From Mycolicibacterium bacteremicum (GTDB lineage Bacteria > Actinomycetota > Actinomycetes > Mycobacteriales > Mycobacteriaceae), in NCBI RefSeq assembly GCF_002086115.1, contig NZ_MVHJ01000013.1, positions 1 through 64,000 of the forward strand: a stretch of DNA of 64,000 nucleotides, written 5' to 3'. Numbering within the stretch: position 1 is the stretch's first letter; each line of letters opens with the position of its first letter. The notes under the pieces were generated by a model. The model saw nothing but the letters and a program-made list of their open reading frames with translations. It made no database searches and was not told the origin of the DNA. A program made the position numbers and the translations under genes. Positions 10,680 through 21,751 of this stretch are shown piece after piece.

Positions 10680-11846
10680 ATGGAAGGCGGGCCCGACCAC
10701 GCGACGTGGCACTGGCTGTGGGATCTCTATGCGGCCGGTATCTGCGCCGTCGCGATCGGTGCGGTACACCTGCTCGACGACCGGGTGCCCGGCCGCTCCC
10801 CCAGCGGGGCCACCATCGCATTGACCGCCATGGCCGGCTGGCTGATCGTCGCCGGGCGGCGGGTACCGCGGATGGGCGCGGTCGGCTGGCGCCCGCTGCT
10901 TTACATCGCGGTGGCGCTGACGCTGTGGGCCGTGGCCATGGTGTGCGCGCCGGTGGCGGTAGCGGCGATCCCGGCGCTGTTCCCGGTGGTGTTCTCGACC
11001 CTGCCGCTCGCGGCCGGCGTGACCGCGTCCATCCTGATCACGCTGCTGCCGCTCGGCTTGGAGCTCGCGCTGTCGGGCCCGGGTTCCCCGCATTTCGCGG
11101 TGGCAGTTGCGATGACCTTCATCGGCCTGGTGGCGGGACCGATCATCGGGATCATGGTCGTATCGTCGGTGCGTCAGCGCATGGTTCTGGCCCGGTTGGT
11201 CGCCGAGCTGCGCGACAGCCGGGCCGAAACCGCAAGCCTGTCACGGCAAGCCGGTATCGCGGCCGAGCGGGAAAGGCTGGCCCGCGAGATCCATGACACG
11301 CTGGCCCAGGGGTTCACCAGCATCGTCGCCCTCACCCAGGCGATCGAGGCGGAGCTGCCCACCGACCGGGAGGCGGCGGCGCGCCACCTGACGCTGATCC
11401 AGGCCACTGCACGCGAGAACCTTGCCGAGGCCCGGACCATGGTGGCAGAGCTGACGCCGAAGGCACTCGACGGCGCGACCCTGCCCGCGGCAATCCGGCG
11501 GTTGTGCAGGGCATTCGGAGATGAGACGGACATGGCGCTGGACTGCCGGGTCGCCGAGGACACCCCGACGGTCGGGATGGCCGGCGACGTCGTCCTGCTG
11601 CGCGCCGCACAGGAGGCACTGTCCAACATCCGCCGGCACTCCGGAGCCGACACCGCACGCGTCGCCCTGGAACGCACCCCGGACGCGGTGCGGTTGGTGG
11701 TGTCGGACAACGGGAAAGGCCTTCCCAGCCGCCACATCGACGGTTTCGGTCTGCGCGGTATGCGCTCACGGGTATCGCAGGTCGGCGGCACCATGACGGT
11801 CTTGTCGGAAAGTGGGGTCCGCGTGCAGATCGAGGTCCCGCTGTGA
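10680..11846 (+). CDS. Membrane sensor histidine kinase (NarL/DesK-type)
   Basis: 388 aa. Four to five hydrophobic helices span about residues 15-165. A short coiled linker then leads to a HisKA_3 dimerisation domain with phospho-acceptor H205 (RLAREIHDTLAQG). The ATPase domain shows AAQEALSNIRRHS, SDNGKGLP and GFGLRGMRSRV. There is no large extracytoplasmic sensor, so it probably senses something within or near the membrane, as DesK-like kinases do (inference). It is translationally coupled to the response regulator through a GTGA overlap and follows the carotenoid oxygenase by 9 bp. Confidence 0.93.
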   Translation: MEGGPDHATWHWLWDLYAAGICAVAIGAVHLLDDRVPGRSPSGATIALTAMAGWLIVAGRRVPRMGAVGWRPLLYIAVALTLWAVAMVCAPVAVAAIPALFPVVFSTLPLAAGVTASILITLLPLGLELALSGPGSPHFAVAVAMTFIGLVAGPIIGIMVVSSVRQRMVLARLVAELRDSRAETASLSRQAGIAAERERLAREIHDTLAQGFTSIVALTQAIEAELPTDREAAARHLTLIQATARENLAEARTMVAELTPKALDGATLPAAIRRLCRAFGDETDMALDCRVAEDTPTVGMAGDVVLLRAAQEALSNIRRHSGADTARVALERTPDAVRLVVSDNGKGLPSRHIDGFGLRGMRSRVSQVGGTMTVLSESGVRVQIEVPL

Positions 11847-12484
11847 CCGGCAACCATCGCCACATGTGCACAGTGCTGCTCGTCGATGACCATCCGATGG
11901 TCCGAGAAGGTTTGCGCGGCATGATTGATGCCGAGGACGGCCTGACCGTCGTCGGGGAGGCCGCGTCCGGTAACGAGGCACTCACCACGGCCGCGGCACT
12001 ACGACCGGACGTCATCCTGATGGATCTGCGGATGCCAGACGGGGACGGGGTCACCGCCACCGAACGTATCCTGGCGCAGCTTCCGGATACTCGGATCGTC
12101 GTAGTCACCACCTACGAGACCGATGCCGATATCCTGCGTGCTGTGGAGGCCGGCGCGGCGGGGTACCTACTCAAAGATGCGTCGCGCACCGAACTCGCTG
12201 CGGCGGTGCGCGATGCCGCGGCCGGCAAGACGGTGCTGGCGCCGTCTGTTGCGGGCCGGTTACTCGGTCTGATGCGCGAACCGGTGCATGCAGGCCTGAC
12301 CGCGCGGGAAGCGGAGGTGCTGGCGTTGGTATCGCGTGGGCACACCAACGCCGAGATCGGGCGGTCGCTGCACATCAGCGAGGCCACCGTGAAGACGCAC
12401 TTGCTACGGGTGTTCGCCAAGCTGAATGTCTCGGATCGCACCGCCGCCGTCACGACGGCGATGTCACTGGGGCTGTTGACGTGA
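11843..12484 (+). CDS. LuxR-family response regulator
   Basis: 213 aa. The receiver domain has the acidic pair D15/D16, phospho-acceptor D61 (VILMDLRMPDGDG) and the conserved lysine in GYLLKDAS. The LuxR-type HTH at about 148-213 reads LTAREAEVLALVSRGHTNAEIG and SEATVKTHL. The GTG start overlaps the kinase stop by 4 bp; an internal ATG (residue 8) is an alternative. It is the cognate partner of the upstream kinase. Its stop overlaps the GTG of the downstream glycosidase by 4 bp, so regulator and secreted enzyme are made together. Confidence 0.93.
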   Translation: MTGNHRHMCTVLLVDDHPMVREGLRGMIDAEDGLTVVGEAASGNEALTTAAALRPDVILMDLRMPDGDGVTATERILAQLPDTRIVVVTTYETDADILRAVEAGAAGYLLKDASRTELAAAVRDAAAGKTVLAPSVAGRLLGLMREPVHAGLTAREAEVLALVSRGHTNAEIGRSLHISEATVKTHLLRVFAKLNVSDRTAAVTTAMSLGLLT

Positions 12485-13275
12485 AAGGCTTCTCGGCCGT
12501 CCTCGCGGCCATACTGATCCTCCCACTGTGCCCGCAGGCCTCGGCCGCCCCGGTGACGCTACCGCCCACCACAGGTGGGTTCGACTACCAGCTCGGAGGC
12601 TCGTCGGACACCGAGGGGCTGGCGGTGGTCGTCCGTGACTCTTCGGCGGCGCCACTGCCGGGGGCCTACAACATCTGCTATATCAACGGGTTTCAGACTC
12701 AGCCGGGCACCGATTGGGTGACGAGGCACCCCGCTGCGCTGTTGCGTGACGGGTCCGGCGCACCGGTCGTAGATGCCGAGTGGCCCGACGAGTACATCCT
12801 GGATCCCTCCACGGCAGAGCAGCGCACCGTGATCCTGGAGGTGCTCACCCCGACCCTGAACCGCTGCGCGGACAACGGGTTCGACGCCGTCGAGATCGAC
12901 AACCTGGACACCTTCACCCGCTATCCGGGCATCGACCGGTCCGGGGCGCTGGAACTGGCCCGCAGTTTCGCGGCACTGGCGCATGCACGGGGGATGGCGA
13001 TCGGGCAGAAGAACGCCGCCGAGATCACCGGGATCGGGCGCGGCGAACTGGGCTTCGACTTTGCGGTCGCCGAGGAATGCGCCGCCTACGACGAATGCGA
13101 TGCCTACACCGCCACGTACGGCGAGCATGTGCTGCAGATCGAGTATGCCGACAATCTGCCGGCGCCGTTCGCCGACGTCTGCGCCTCAGGCGAGCGTGCC
13201 CCGCAGACCATCCTCCGGGACCGCGACCTCACCGCCGCAGGCGCTGCGGGCCACGTCTATGAACAGTGCCGCTGA
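12481..13275 (+). CDS. Secreted GH114-like (endo-alpha-1,4-polygalactosaminidase-type) protein
   Basis: 264 aa. A signal peptide (residues 1-22, ending ASAAP) exports the protein. The mature domain is a TM1410/GH114-type barrel: YNICYINGF near 63-71, VVDAEWPDEYILD at 96-108, GFDAVEIDN at 133-141 with the likely acidic catalytic residues, and IGQKNAAE followed by FDFAVAEEC. Family members attack alpha-1,4-galactosaminoglycan-like polymers; the true substrate here is unknown. GTG start overlapping the response regulator stop. Last gene of the four-gene operon. A hydrolase co-translated with a two-component system is unusual. Confidence 0.85.
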   Translation: MKGFSAVLAAILILPLCPQASAAPVTLPPTTGGFDYQLGGSSDTEGLAVVVRDSSAAPLPGAYNICYINGFQTQPGTDWVTRHPAALLRDGSGAPVVDAEWPDEYILDPSTAEQRTVILEVLTPTLNRCADNGFDAVEIDNLDTFTRYPGIDRSGALELARSFAALAHARGMAIGQKNAAEITGIGRGELGFDFAVAEECAAYDECDAYTATYGEHVLQIEYADNLPAPFADVCASGERAPQTILRDRDLTAAGAAGHVYEQCR

Positions 13276-13304
13276 GTCAGTCCGCCGGCCGGGCGACGGC
13301 GGCC

Positions 13305-14411
13305 TCAGCTGATTCGTTGCACCGCAGCGGCGATGCGTTCGTCGGTGGCCGTCAGCGCCACCCGCACGTGCTGCGCGCCGGCCGGGCCGTAGAACTCGCC
13401 GGGCGCCACCAGGATTCCGCGCTGCGCCAGCCAGGCCAGGGTGTCCCGGCAGGGTTCCCCGCGGGTGGCCCACAGGTACAGGCCCGCCTCGGAGTGGTCG
13501 ATGGTGAACCCGGCCTTCTGCAGTGCGGGCAGCAGCAGCACCCGCCGGTGGGCATAGCGTTCGCGCTGCGCGGCGACGTGCTCGTCGTCGGTCAGGCCGG
13601 CGACCATGGCGGCCTGCACCGGACCGGGCACCATCATCCCGGCGTGCTTGCGCACCGCCAGCAGTTCGGTCACCACGGCCGGGTCGCCGGCGACGAATCC
13701 GCCCCGATACCCGGCCAGTGACGAGGTCTTCGACAGCGAGTGGATGGCCAGCAGACCGGTGTGGTCGCCATCGCATACCGACGGGTGCAGCACCGACAGC
13801 GGTGCGGCATCCCAGGCCAGGCCGAGGTAGCACTCGTCGGAGGCGATCAGCACGCCACGTTCACGCGCCCAGCCGACCACTTTGCGCAGATGGTCCACGC
13901 CCAGTACCCGGCCGGTCGGGTTGCTCGGCGAGTTCAGGTAGATCAGTGACGGTGTCTGCGGGCCGATCTGGGTCAGCGAGTCGGCCGCCAGGACCTGGGC
14001 GCCGGCCAGCCGCGCGCCGACGTCGTAGGTCGGGTAGGCCAGCTCGGGGATCACCACGGTGTCCCCGGCACCCAGCCCGAGCAGGGTCGGCAACCAGGCG
14101 ATGAGCTCCTTGGTGCCGATCACGGGCAGCACGGCGTCGGCCGCGACGCCGGTGATACCGAACCGGCGCTCCAGCGCATCGTGGATCGCCGCACGAAGCG
14201 CCGGCGTGCCCGCGGTCGTCGGGTATCCGGGCGCAGCGCTGGCCTGGGCCAGCGCATCGCGGATCACCGGGGCGACCTCGTCCACCGGCGTGCCGACCGA
14301 GAGGTCGACGATGCCGTCAGGATGTGCGCGCGCCGTGGCGGTGACGTCGGCCAGTGTGTCCCAGGGAAACACCGGCAGCTTGGCCGAGATGGCCGAACGT
14401 GTCGCGGTCAC
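13305..14411 (-). CDS. dapC: N-succinyldiaminopimelate aminotransferase
   Basis: 368-aa class I/II PLP aminotransferase. The PLP lysine lies in [15 protein letters not shown], with further motifs [10 protein letters not shown] and a C-terminal arginine in QHVRVALTA. In the lysine/diaminopimelate pathway DapC converts N-succinyl-2-amino-6-ketopimelate to N-succinyl-LL-DAP, feeding peptidoglycan synthesis. A GTG start overlapping the fdxC stop by 4 bp (GTGA) is chosen over a longer frame that would run through fdxC. The fdxC-dapC pair matches recalled Rv1177-Rv1178. Confidence 0.93.
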   Translation of the reverse strand: MTATRSAISAKLPVFPWDTLADVTATARAHPDGIVDLSVGTPVDEVAPVIRDALAQASAAPGYPTTAGTPALRAAIHDALERRFGITGVAADAVLPVIGTKELIAWLPTLLGLGAGDTVVIPELAYPTYDVGARLAGAQVLAADSLTQIGPQTPSLIYLNSPSNPTGRVLGVDHLRKVVGWARERGVLIASDECYLGLAWDAAPLSVLHPSVCDGDHTGLLAIHSLSKTSSLAGYRGGFVAGDPAVVTELLAVRKHAGMMVPGPVQAAMVAGLTDDEHVAAQRERYAHRRVLLLPALQKAGFTIDHSEAGLYLWATRGEPCRDTLAWLAQRGILVAPGEFYGPAGAQHVRVALTATDERIAAAVQRIS

Positions 14412-14728
14412 TCGCCCTTGGGCTCGAGGTCCTTGATGGACTGCGGATCGTTGTCGGTCTGGCCGACCTTCGACGCGCCACCGGGCGAGCCCAGCTCGCT
14501 GAAGAAGTCCGCGTTGCTCTGCGCGTAGCTGCTCCACTGGTCGGGCACGTCATCTTCGTAGTAGATGGCCTCGACCGGGCACACCGGCTCGCAGGCGCCG
14601 CAGTCGACGCACTCGTCCGGGTGGATGTACAGCATCCGGCCACCCTCGTAGATGCAATCGACAGGGCACTCCTCGATGCATGCCTTGTCCTTGACGTCGA
14701 CGCAGGGCTCGGCAATGACGTACGTCAC
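14408..14728 (-). CDS. fdxC: 7Fe ferredoxin (3Fe-4S/4Fe-4S)
   Basis: 106 aa. Cysteines C9, C17, C21, C25, C40, C43, C46 and C50 have the spacing of seven-iron ferredoxins: C9/C17/C50 for the 3Fe-4S cluster, C21/C40/C43/C46 for the 4Fe-4S cluster, and C25 the extra one. The acidic C-terminal extension of about 50 aa is typical of mycobacterial FdxC. It is a small cytosolic electron carrier, abundant and probably essential in relatives. First gene of the fdxC-dapC unit, divergent from padR across a 266-bp region containing a strong hairpin and a palindromic operator. Confidence 0.95.
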   Translation of the reverse strand: MTYVIAEPCVDVKDKACIEECPVDCIYEGGRMLYIHPDECVDCGACEPVCPVEAIYYEDDVPDQWSSYAQSNADFFSELGSPGGASKVGQTDNDPQSIKDLEPKGE

Positions 14729-14851
14729 TGATGTTTCTCCTGTCCAGTGGGCTGCTGGTCGGGTGTTTCAGTTCTTGGTCGGGACCCGCTGAGCGAGCGC
14801 CCGCGGGCCAGTATGAACGGCCCTTAACTGGACGTGCGTCTCAGTGTGTCC

Positions 14852-14890
14852 TAACTTCACACGCCGCCCGGTCAAGGCGGCGTGTAGTTA
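14852..14890. promoter_or_regulatory. Strong inverted repeat in the fdxC-padR intergenic region
   Basis: A perfect 10-bp stem (ACACGCCGCC at 14859-14868 with GGCGGCGTGT at 14876-14885) encloses a 7-nt loop. It is extended by TAACT (14852-14856) and AGTTA (14886-14890), offset by a 2-nt bulge. It lies about 125 bp upstream of fdxC and 105 bp upstream of padR. It may separate the divergent transcripts or fold in the fdxC leader. Confidence 0.6.
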
Positions 14891-14949
14891 CTGATACTAG
14901 ACGTCGCATATACAAAAGGCCTAGTCACCACGCGCAGATTCGCCGACTG

Positions 14950-14963
14950 TGCAACTTGTTGCA
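14950..14963. promoter_or_regulatory. Probable PadR operator
   Basis: The palindrome TGCAACTTGTTGCA has perfect 6-bp arms around a TT centre. It ends 31 bp before the start of the PadR-family gene, a position suited to autorepression. PadR proteins bind short inverted repeats of this kind (family knowledge). Confidence 0.6.
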
Positions 14964-14966
14964 TAG

Positions 14967-17567
<2,601 letters not shown>

Positions 17568-17579
17568 CTCCCGTTCCCG

Positions 17580-17640
17580 GCGAGCGTGCGCGTCTGCACC
17601 CCGACACGCCGTGTTCAGTGTCGAGTCCGCGCACGCTCGC
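17580..17640. repeat. Dispersed inverted-repeat element, probable bidirectional terminator
   Basis: Perfect 13-bp arms GCGAGCGTGCGCG (17580-17592) and CGCGCACGCTCGC (17628-17640) enclose a second stem CGACAC/GTGTCG (17602-17607, 17618-17623). It lies between convergent fadH and the yceI-like gene. A homologous copy in opposite orientation is at 21684-21741. Confidence 0.7.
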
Positions 17641-17648
17641 GCTGGGCA

Positions 17649-18197
17649 TCAGGCCTGCTTGAGCGCTTCGATCTCCAGGGTGACGGTGACCTTGTCGCCG
17701 ACGACAGCGCCGCCGGTCTCCAGCGGGGCATCGAAGTCGATGCCGAAGTCCTTGCGATTCAGCACGATCGAGGCCTCGAACCCGGCGACCTCACCGTGGC
17801 CCATGCCCGGGTTGACCCCGTTGAATTCCAGTTTCAGCGATACCGGCTTGGTGACGCCCTTGAGGGTGAACTCGCCGTCGAGCACGTAGTCATCACCGTC
17901 GGCGCGCACGGCGGTCGAGGTGAACGTGGCGGTGGGGAACTGCTCGGCGTCGAAGAAGTCGGGCGCCTTCAGGTGCGCATCGCGCTGCTCGTTGCGGGTG
18001 TTGATCGAGTTGATGTCGATGGTGGCGGTCACCGATGGGGCGCCATCCTCGGCGACCACGATCGCTCCGGTGAACGAGTCGAACGTCCCGCGGACCTTGC
18101 TGACCACCAGGTGACGGACCGCGAAGTTGACCGATGAGTGCACCGGGTCGATGGCCCAGGTGCCGGCGGTCAGGTCGGTGGCTGTTGCAGTGGACAT
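17649..18197 (-). CDS. YceI-family lipid-binding protein
   Basis: 182 aa. YceI lipocalin-like beta-barrel: WAIDPVHSSVNFAVRHLVVSKVRGTF near the start, DSINTRNEQRDAHLK-type loop and DFFDAEQFPTATF in the middle, ending in GDKVTVTLEIEA. The fold binds polyisoprenoid or other amphiphilic ligands in a hydrophobic tunnel. No signal peptide is evident, so a cytoplasmic location is likely, unlike the periplasmic E. coli YceI. Monocistronic; converges with fadH across the hairpin element. Confidence 0.92.
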   Translation of the reverse strand: MSTATATDLTAGTWAIDPVHSSVNFAVRHLVVSKVRGTFDSFTGAIVVAEDGAPSVTATIDINSINTRNEQRDAHLKAPDFFDAEQFPTATFTSTAVRADGDDYVLDGEFTLKGVTKPVSLKLEFNGVNPGMGHGEVAGFEASIVLNRKDFGIDFDAPLETGGAVVGDKVTVTLEIEALKQA

Positions 18198-18270
18198 GTT
18201 GACTCCTCGTGTCGATGGGGCCGGCCGTCCCGGGCACCCTCACCGAAGTCAAACGGACTATGGTCCGATT

Positions 18271-18741
18271 TCATTCCGCATCGCTGATCACTCCCCACTT
18301 CGCCTCCGCACCCGAATGCCCCACCTGCACCACCCCCACGATCGCGGAGATGCCGACCGCCACCGCGAGGACCGCACAGGCCGCACTCAGCGCACGCCGG
18401 CGGCCGTCGGCCCGCGATTCCAGCACGTGCAGCACCGCCAGCAGAATCGCCGCCAGGAGCAGCCCGACCGCCAGGTAGATCATCCACTCACCACGTTCGC
18501 GGTGAAGCTCGACGATGGGCCGGTGTTGGTCCTCCAGTCCGTACAGCCACTCCCCCGCCGAGGTGGCCAACCAGGTCAGCACCACCACCCCCACGGCCAG
18601 CGCGAGTACCAACCACACCAGCCGGCTCCGCGCGGCACGCCAGAATCCGCACAGGATGAGCAACACCGCCGTCAGCGGCGCCAGGGCGACCACACCGTGC
18701 ACCAGCAGCGCATGGGCGGGAATTCCGGAAATGGTGGTCAT
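18271..18741 (-). CDS. DUF2231-type integral membrane protein
   Basis: 156 aa with four predicted membrane helices. It begins ISGIPAHALLVHGVVALAPL, the signature start of DUF2231 proteins, where two histidines sit at the mouth of TM1. Cytoplasmic tail is short. Function of the family is unknown; the conserved histidines have suggested haem or metal binding, which I cannot test. It stands 73 bp upstream of yceI on the same strand and may be cotranscribed with it. Confidence 0.82.
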   Translation of the reverse strand: MTTISGIPAHALLVHGVVALAPLTAVLLILCGFWRAARSRLVWLVLALAVGVVVLTWLATSAGEWLYGLEDQHRPIVELHRERGEWMIYLAVGLLLAAILLAVLHVLESRADGRRRALSAACAVLAVAVGISAIVGVVQVGHSGAEAKWGVISDAE

Positions 18742-18860
18742 GGGCGCGACTCCTCGGATCTGGGCTCCCCACAGATATACGCCGACAATGCCCCGAAATG
18801 CCTCAGAAGCGTTGGATTACAGGAGAATTGGACACGCACCGGTTAGGCAAGCCTAGGCTG

Positions 18861-21623
18861 TCAATCCCATGCCACCGCGCGGAGCTGACGCCGCGACGTG
18901 ATGCCGAGCTTGACGAACACCTTGCGCAGATGCCATTCCACGGTGTGGGTGCTGATGAACAACTGGGCACCGATCTCGGCGTTGGTCAACCCGTCGCGGG
19001 CCAACCCGGCGATCTGCGCTTCCTGCGCGGTCAACCCGTCGCCGGCCCGGGTCGGCTGTTTGCGAACCTTCTCACCGGTGGCCACCAATTCGCGGCGCGC
19101 CCGCTCCGCGAAGCCCTGGGCGCCCATCTCGGTGAAAGCCTCGTGCGCGATGCCCAGGTGGTGTCGGGCGTCGTTGCGCCGATTGCACCGGCGCAACCAT
19201 TCGCCGTAGGACAGCCGGGCACGCGGGAGATGCAGCGTGGTGCCGGCATGCTCGAGCCGACCGATCGCCTCGACGAACCTGGCTTCGGCGTCGGCATTGT
19301 CGGCCAGTAGTGCCTGCGCCGCCGCCACCGCACCCAGTCCCCATTCGGTGCCGCTGGCACCTGCACGCTCCTCGAACTGCGCCAGCGCCGCTCTCGCGCC
19401 GTCGAGGTCCCCCAGATGCGCTGCCGCCTCGACCAGTTCGTAGAGACACCAACTGAAGAAGCCGAGATCCTCGTACGCACAACAGCTGCGGGCCGCAACC
19501 AGTGCCTCCTGATATCGCCCGAGACCGTTGTAGAGCACGGCGGAACAGAAGCCGGCGAGCCCGACCAGTCGCCCCTCGCCACGCGCCGCGCCGTCGGCGG
19601 CGGCCGCCTCGATGACGGGCACCGCCTCTTCGGCCACGCCGCGCCACGCCGCCAGATTCAACGAGTGGTACCGGACCGGCGCGTACCCCATGGCGGCGGT
19701 GATGGACCGGGACTCCTCGACGAGCCGTTCCGCGGCGGTGAACTCGCCCCGATAGAAGTGCACGCCGGCGCGGTAGCCCAGCGCGGGCGGTAGCGCCGCG
19801 AGGGCGCCCGCCGCGCGGGCGCGTTCGAGTATGCCGGTGGCAATGCGTTCGAGCACGTGGTCATCCCACAGCTCGTGGGCAGCCGACTCCTGGGCGATCG
19901 GGAACGGCCAGTACAGCCAATGATCCGGATCCCGTTGCGCCGCAGCATCCCACAACTCCAGCGCAGACCGCAGATCCGCCGCGCCGGCACCCGGCCCGTC
20001 GACGACGCGCGCCGTCATGCCTTTGAGCAGGTAATCGACCGGCCGCTGCAGATCACGCACGCGGGCCACCGCACGGGCACCGGCCGCCGCCACCTCGGCG
20101 AGCAGCCCGGGCGCACCGAGACGGCCGGCGTACATGGCCGCCGTCAGGGCCTCGAGGTAGGTCTCGCGGGCAAGCTCGTCGTCCAGATCATCCAGAGCCC
20201 TTGCAGCACTGAGCAACTGAACTCCGGCTTCGCCGACGGTCGGCGCGCCCGACGTGCCCGCGCGGCTACGCACGAAGTCCATCTGGGCCCGCATCCGTGC
20301 GACCTGCGCCCGCAGCAGCGGCGTCAGCGGTGCAGAATCCGCGATCGCCAACAGCGCGTACGCCGCATCGGGCGCGGCCGCTTCACGCTTGGCCTGTGCG
20401 GCCGCAACGGCGCGCGATCCGCGCAGCGCGGGGTCCATCGTGAGGATCGCCGCGCGTTCCAGAAATGCTGCGGCAGCGGCGATCCCGCCACGGCGTTGCG
20501 CCCGGTCGGCCGACACCTCCAGCTCGGCAGCCACCCCGTCATCCGGTCCGGTGGCCGCGTTGGCGGCGTGCCAGGCCCGGCGGTCGGGGTCGGCGTGGGC
20601 GTCGGTGGCCGCCGCCAGTGCCCGGTGGACAGTCCGGCGTTCGGACAGGTCGGCGGCGCGGTAGGCGGCCGAGCGCATCAGCGGGTGCAGGAACCGCATC
20701 CGGGGGCCGAACTCGATCAGTCCGGCGGTCTCGGCCGGTGCCAGCGCGTCCACCGGCACCCCCAGCTCGCCGGCCGCCCGCAGGAACAGCGCGGCATCGC
20801 CGACCGGTTCGGCGGCGGCCACCAGCAGCAGGCTGCGGGTGGCCGGCGGCAGGGCCTTGATCCGCGCGACGAAATCCTGCTCGATCGCCGCGGTCGAGGA
20901 TCGCCGGCCGGAGATCCAGAATCCCCCGGCCAGCTCGGTGGCCGACACACTGCGCGGGGTGTCCAGAATCGCCAGCGGCAGTCCACGCGTCTCGGCGACG
21001 ATCCGGTCCCGGACCAGCGGATCGATCCCGCCGATCATCACCGACTCCAACAGTTCCCGCGCCGCGGTGTCGGACAGCCCCGCAACGGTGTGGGCCGGCA
21101 GATCCGCCAACACGTCGGGGTGGCCGTCGCGCACCGCGAACACCATCGCCACCGGCTCGGCGAGCAGCCGGCGCGCGACGAAGGCCAGGGTCTGGACCGA
21201 TACCTCGTCCAGCCACTGCGCGTCGTCGATGATGCACAACACCGGTTGGCCGGCCGCGGCGGCCGCCAGCAGGCTCAGCACCGCCAAGCCCACCAGGAAC
21301 CGGTCGGGCGGCGGCCCGGACCCGTAGCCGAAGGCCACCTCCAGCGCCGCGCGCTGCGGCGGCGGCACGGCGGTCACCTGCGCCATCAGAGGTGCGCACA
21401 GTTGCTGGACGCCGGCGAAGGCGAGCTCCATATCCGCCTGGACGCCGGCGACCCGGGTGACGGTGAATCCGTCGGCGTGCGCGCCGACGTAGTCGAGCAA
21501 TGCGGTTTTACCGATACCGGCCTCACCACGCAGCACCAGCACCTGGCCGCCGGTGCGCGCCCGGACCGTCAGGTCGTCCAGCACGGCGCGATCGTGCTCG
21601 CGGCCGAGCAGCTGGACTGACAT
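18861..21623 (-). CDS. Large ATP-binding LuxR-family (LAL) regulator
   Basis: 920 aa. The N-terminal AAA/STAND ATPase has Walker A GEAGIGKT at residues 33-40 and Walker B PVLCIIDDAQW. The central ~500 aa are helical TPR-like repeats. The C-terminal LuxR HTH reads LTAQEAQIAGLARDGLTNAEIG then STHTVEWHLRKVF. LAL proteins are effector- and ATP-gated activators (MalT-like). ATG at MSVQLLGREHD is preferred to one 7 codons upstream because it begins the conserved domain. No obvious target operon is adjacent, so the regulon is unknown. Confidence 0.92.
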   Translation of the reverse strand: MSVQLLGREHDRAVLDDLTVRARTGGQVLVLRGEAGIGKTALLDYVGAHADGFTVTRVAGVQADMELAFAGVQQLCAPLMAQVTAVPPPQRAALEVAFGYGSGPPPDRFLVGLAVLSLLAAAAAGQPVLCIIDDAQWLDEVSVQTLAFVARRLLAEPVAMVFAVRDGHPDVLADLPAHTVAGLSDTAARELLESVMIGGIDPLVRDRIVAETRGLPLAILDTPRSVSATELAGGFWISGRRSSTAAIEQDFVARIKALPPATRSLLLVAAAEPVGDAALFLRAAGELGVPVDALAPAETAGLIEFGPRMRFLHPLMRSAAYRAADLSERRTVHRALAAATDAHADPDRRAWHAANAATGPDDGVAAELEVSADRAQRRGGIAAAAAFLERAAILTMDPALRGSRAVAAAQAKREAAAPDAAYALLAIADSAPLTPLLRAQVARMRAQMDFVRSRAGTSGAPTVGEAGVQLLSAARALDDLDDELARETYLEALTAAMYAGRLGAPGLLAEVAAAGARAVARVRDLQRPVDYLLKGMTARVVDGPGAGAADLRSALELWDAAAQRDPDHWLYWPFPIAQESAAHELWDDHVLERIATGILERARAAGALAALPPALGYRAGVHFYRGEFTAAERLVEESRSITAAMGYAPVRYHSLNLAAWRGVAEEAVPVIEAAAADGAARGEGRLVGLAGFCSAVLYNGLGRYQEALVAARSCCAYEDLGFFSWCLYELVEAAAHLGDLDGARAALAQFEERAGASGTEWGLGAVAAAQALLADNADAEARFVEAIGRLEHAGTTLHLPRARLSYGEWLRRCNRRNDARHHLGIAHEAFTEMGAQGFAERARRELVATGEKVRKQPTRAGDGLTAQEAQIAGLARDGLTNAEIGAQLFISTHTVEWHLRKVFVKLGITSRRQLRAVAWD

Positions 21624-21683
21624 GGCGGCATGGTAACGATTCACACCCGGTGTGAGCCATTGTCAAGATCACACTCGGGCGTT

Positions 21684-21741
21684 CGAGCGTGCGCGGACTT
21701 CGGGGTGTCACGGCGCGTCATGCTGCAGACACGCACGCTCG
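21684..21741. repeat. Second copy of the dispersed GCGAGCGTGCG inverted-repeat element
   Basis: CGAGCGTGCG (21684-21693) pairs with CGCACGCTCG (21732-21741). Read on the minus strand it aligns with the element at 17580-17640: GCGAGCGTGCG, GTCTGCA, GCCGTG, then GTCCGCGCACGCTCG in the same order. It lies just downstream of fbiC and probably terminates it. Confidence 0.7.
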
Positions 21742-21751
21742 CCGGGGAAGG

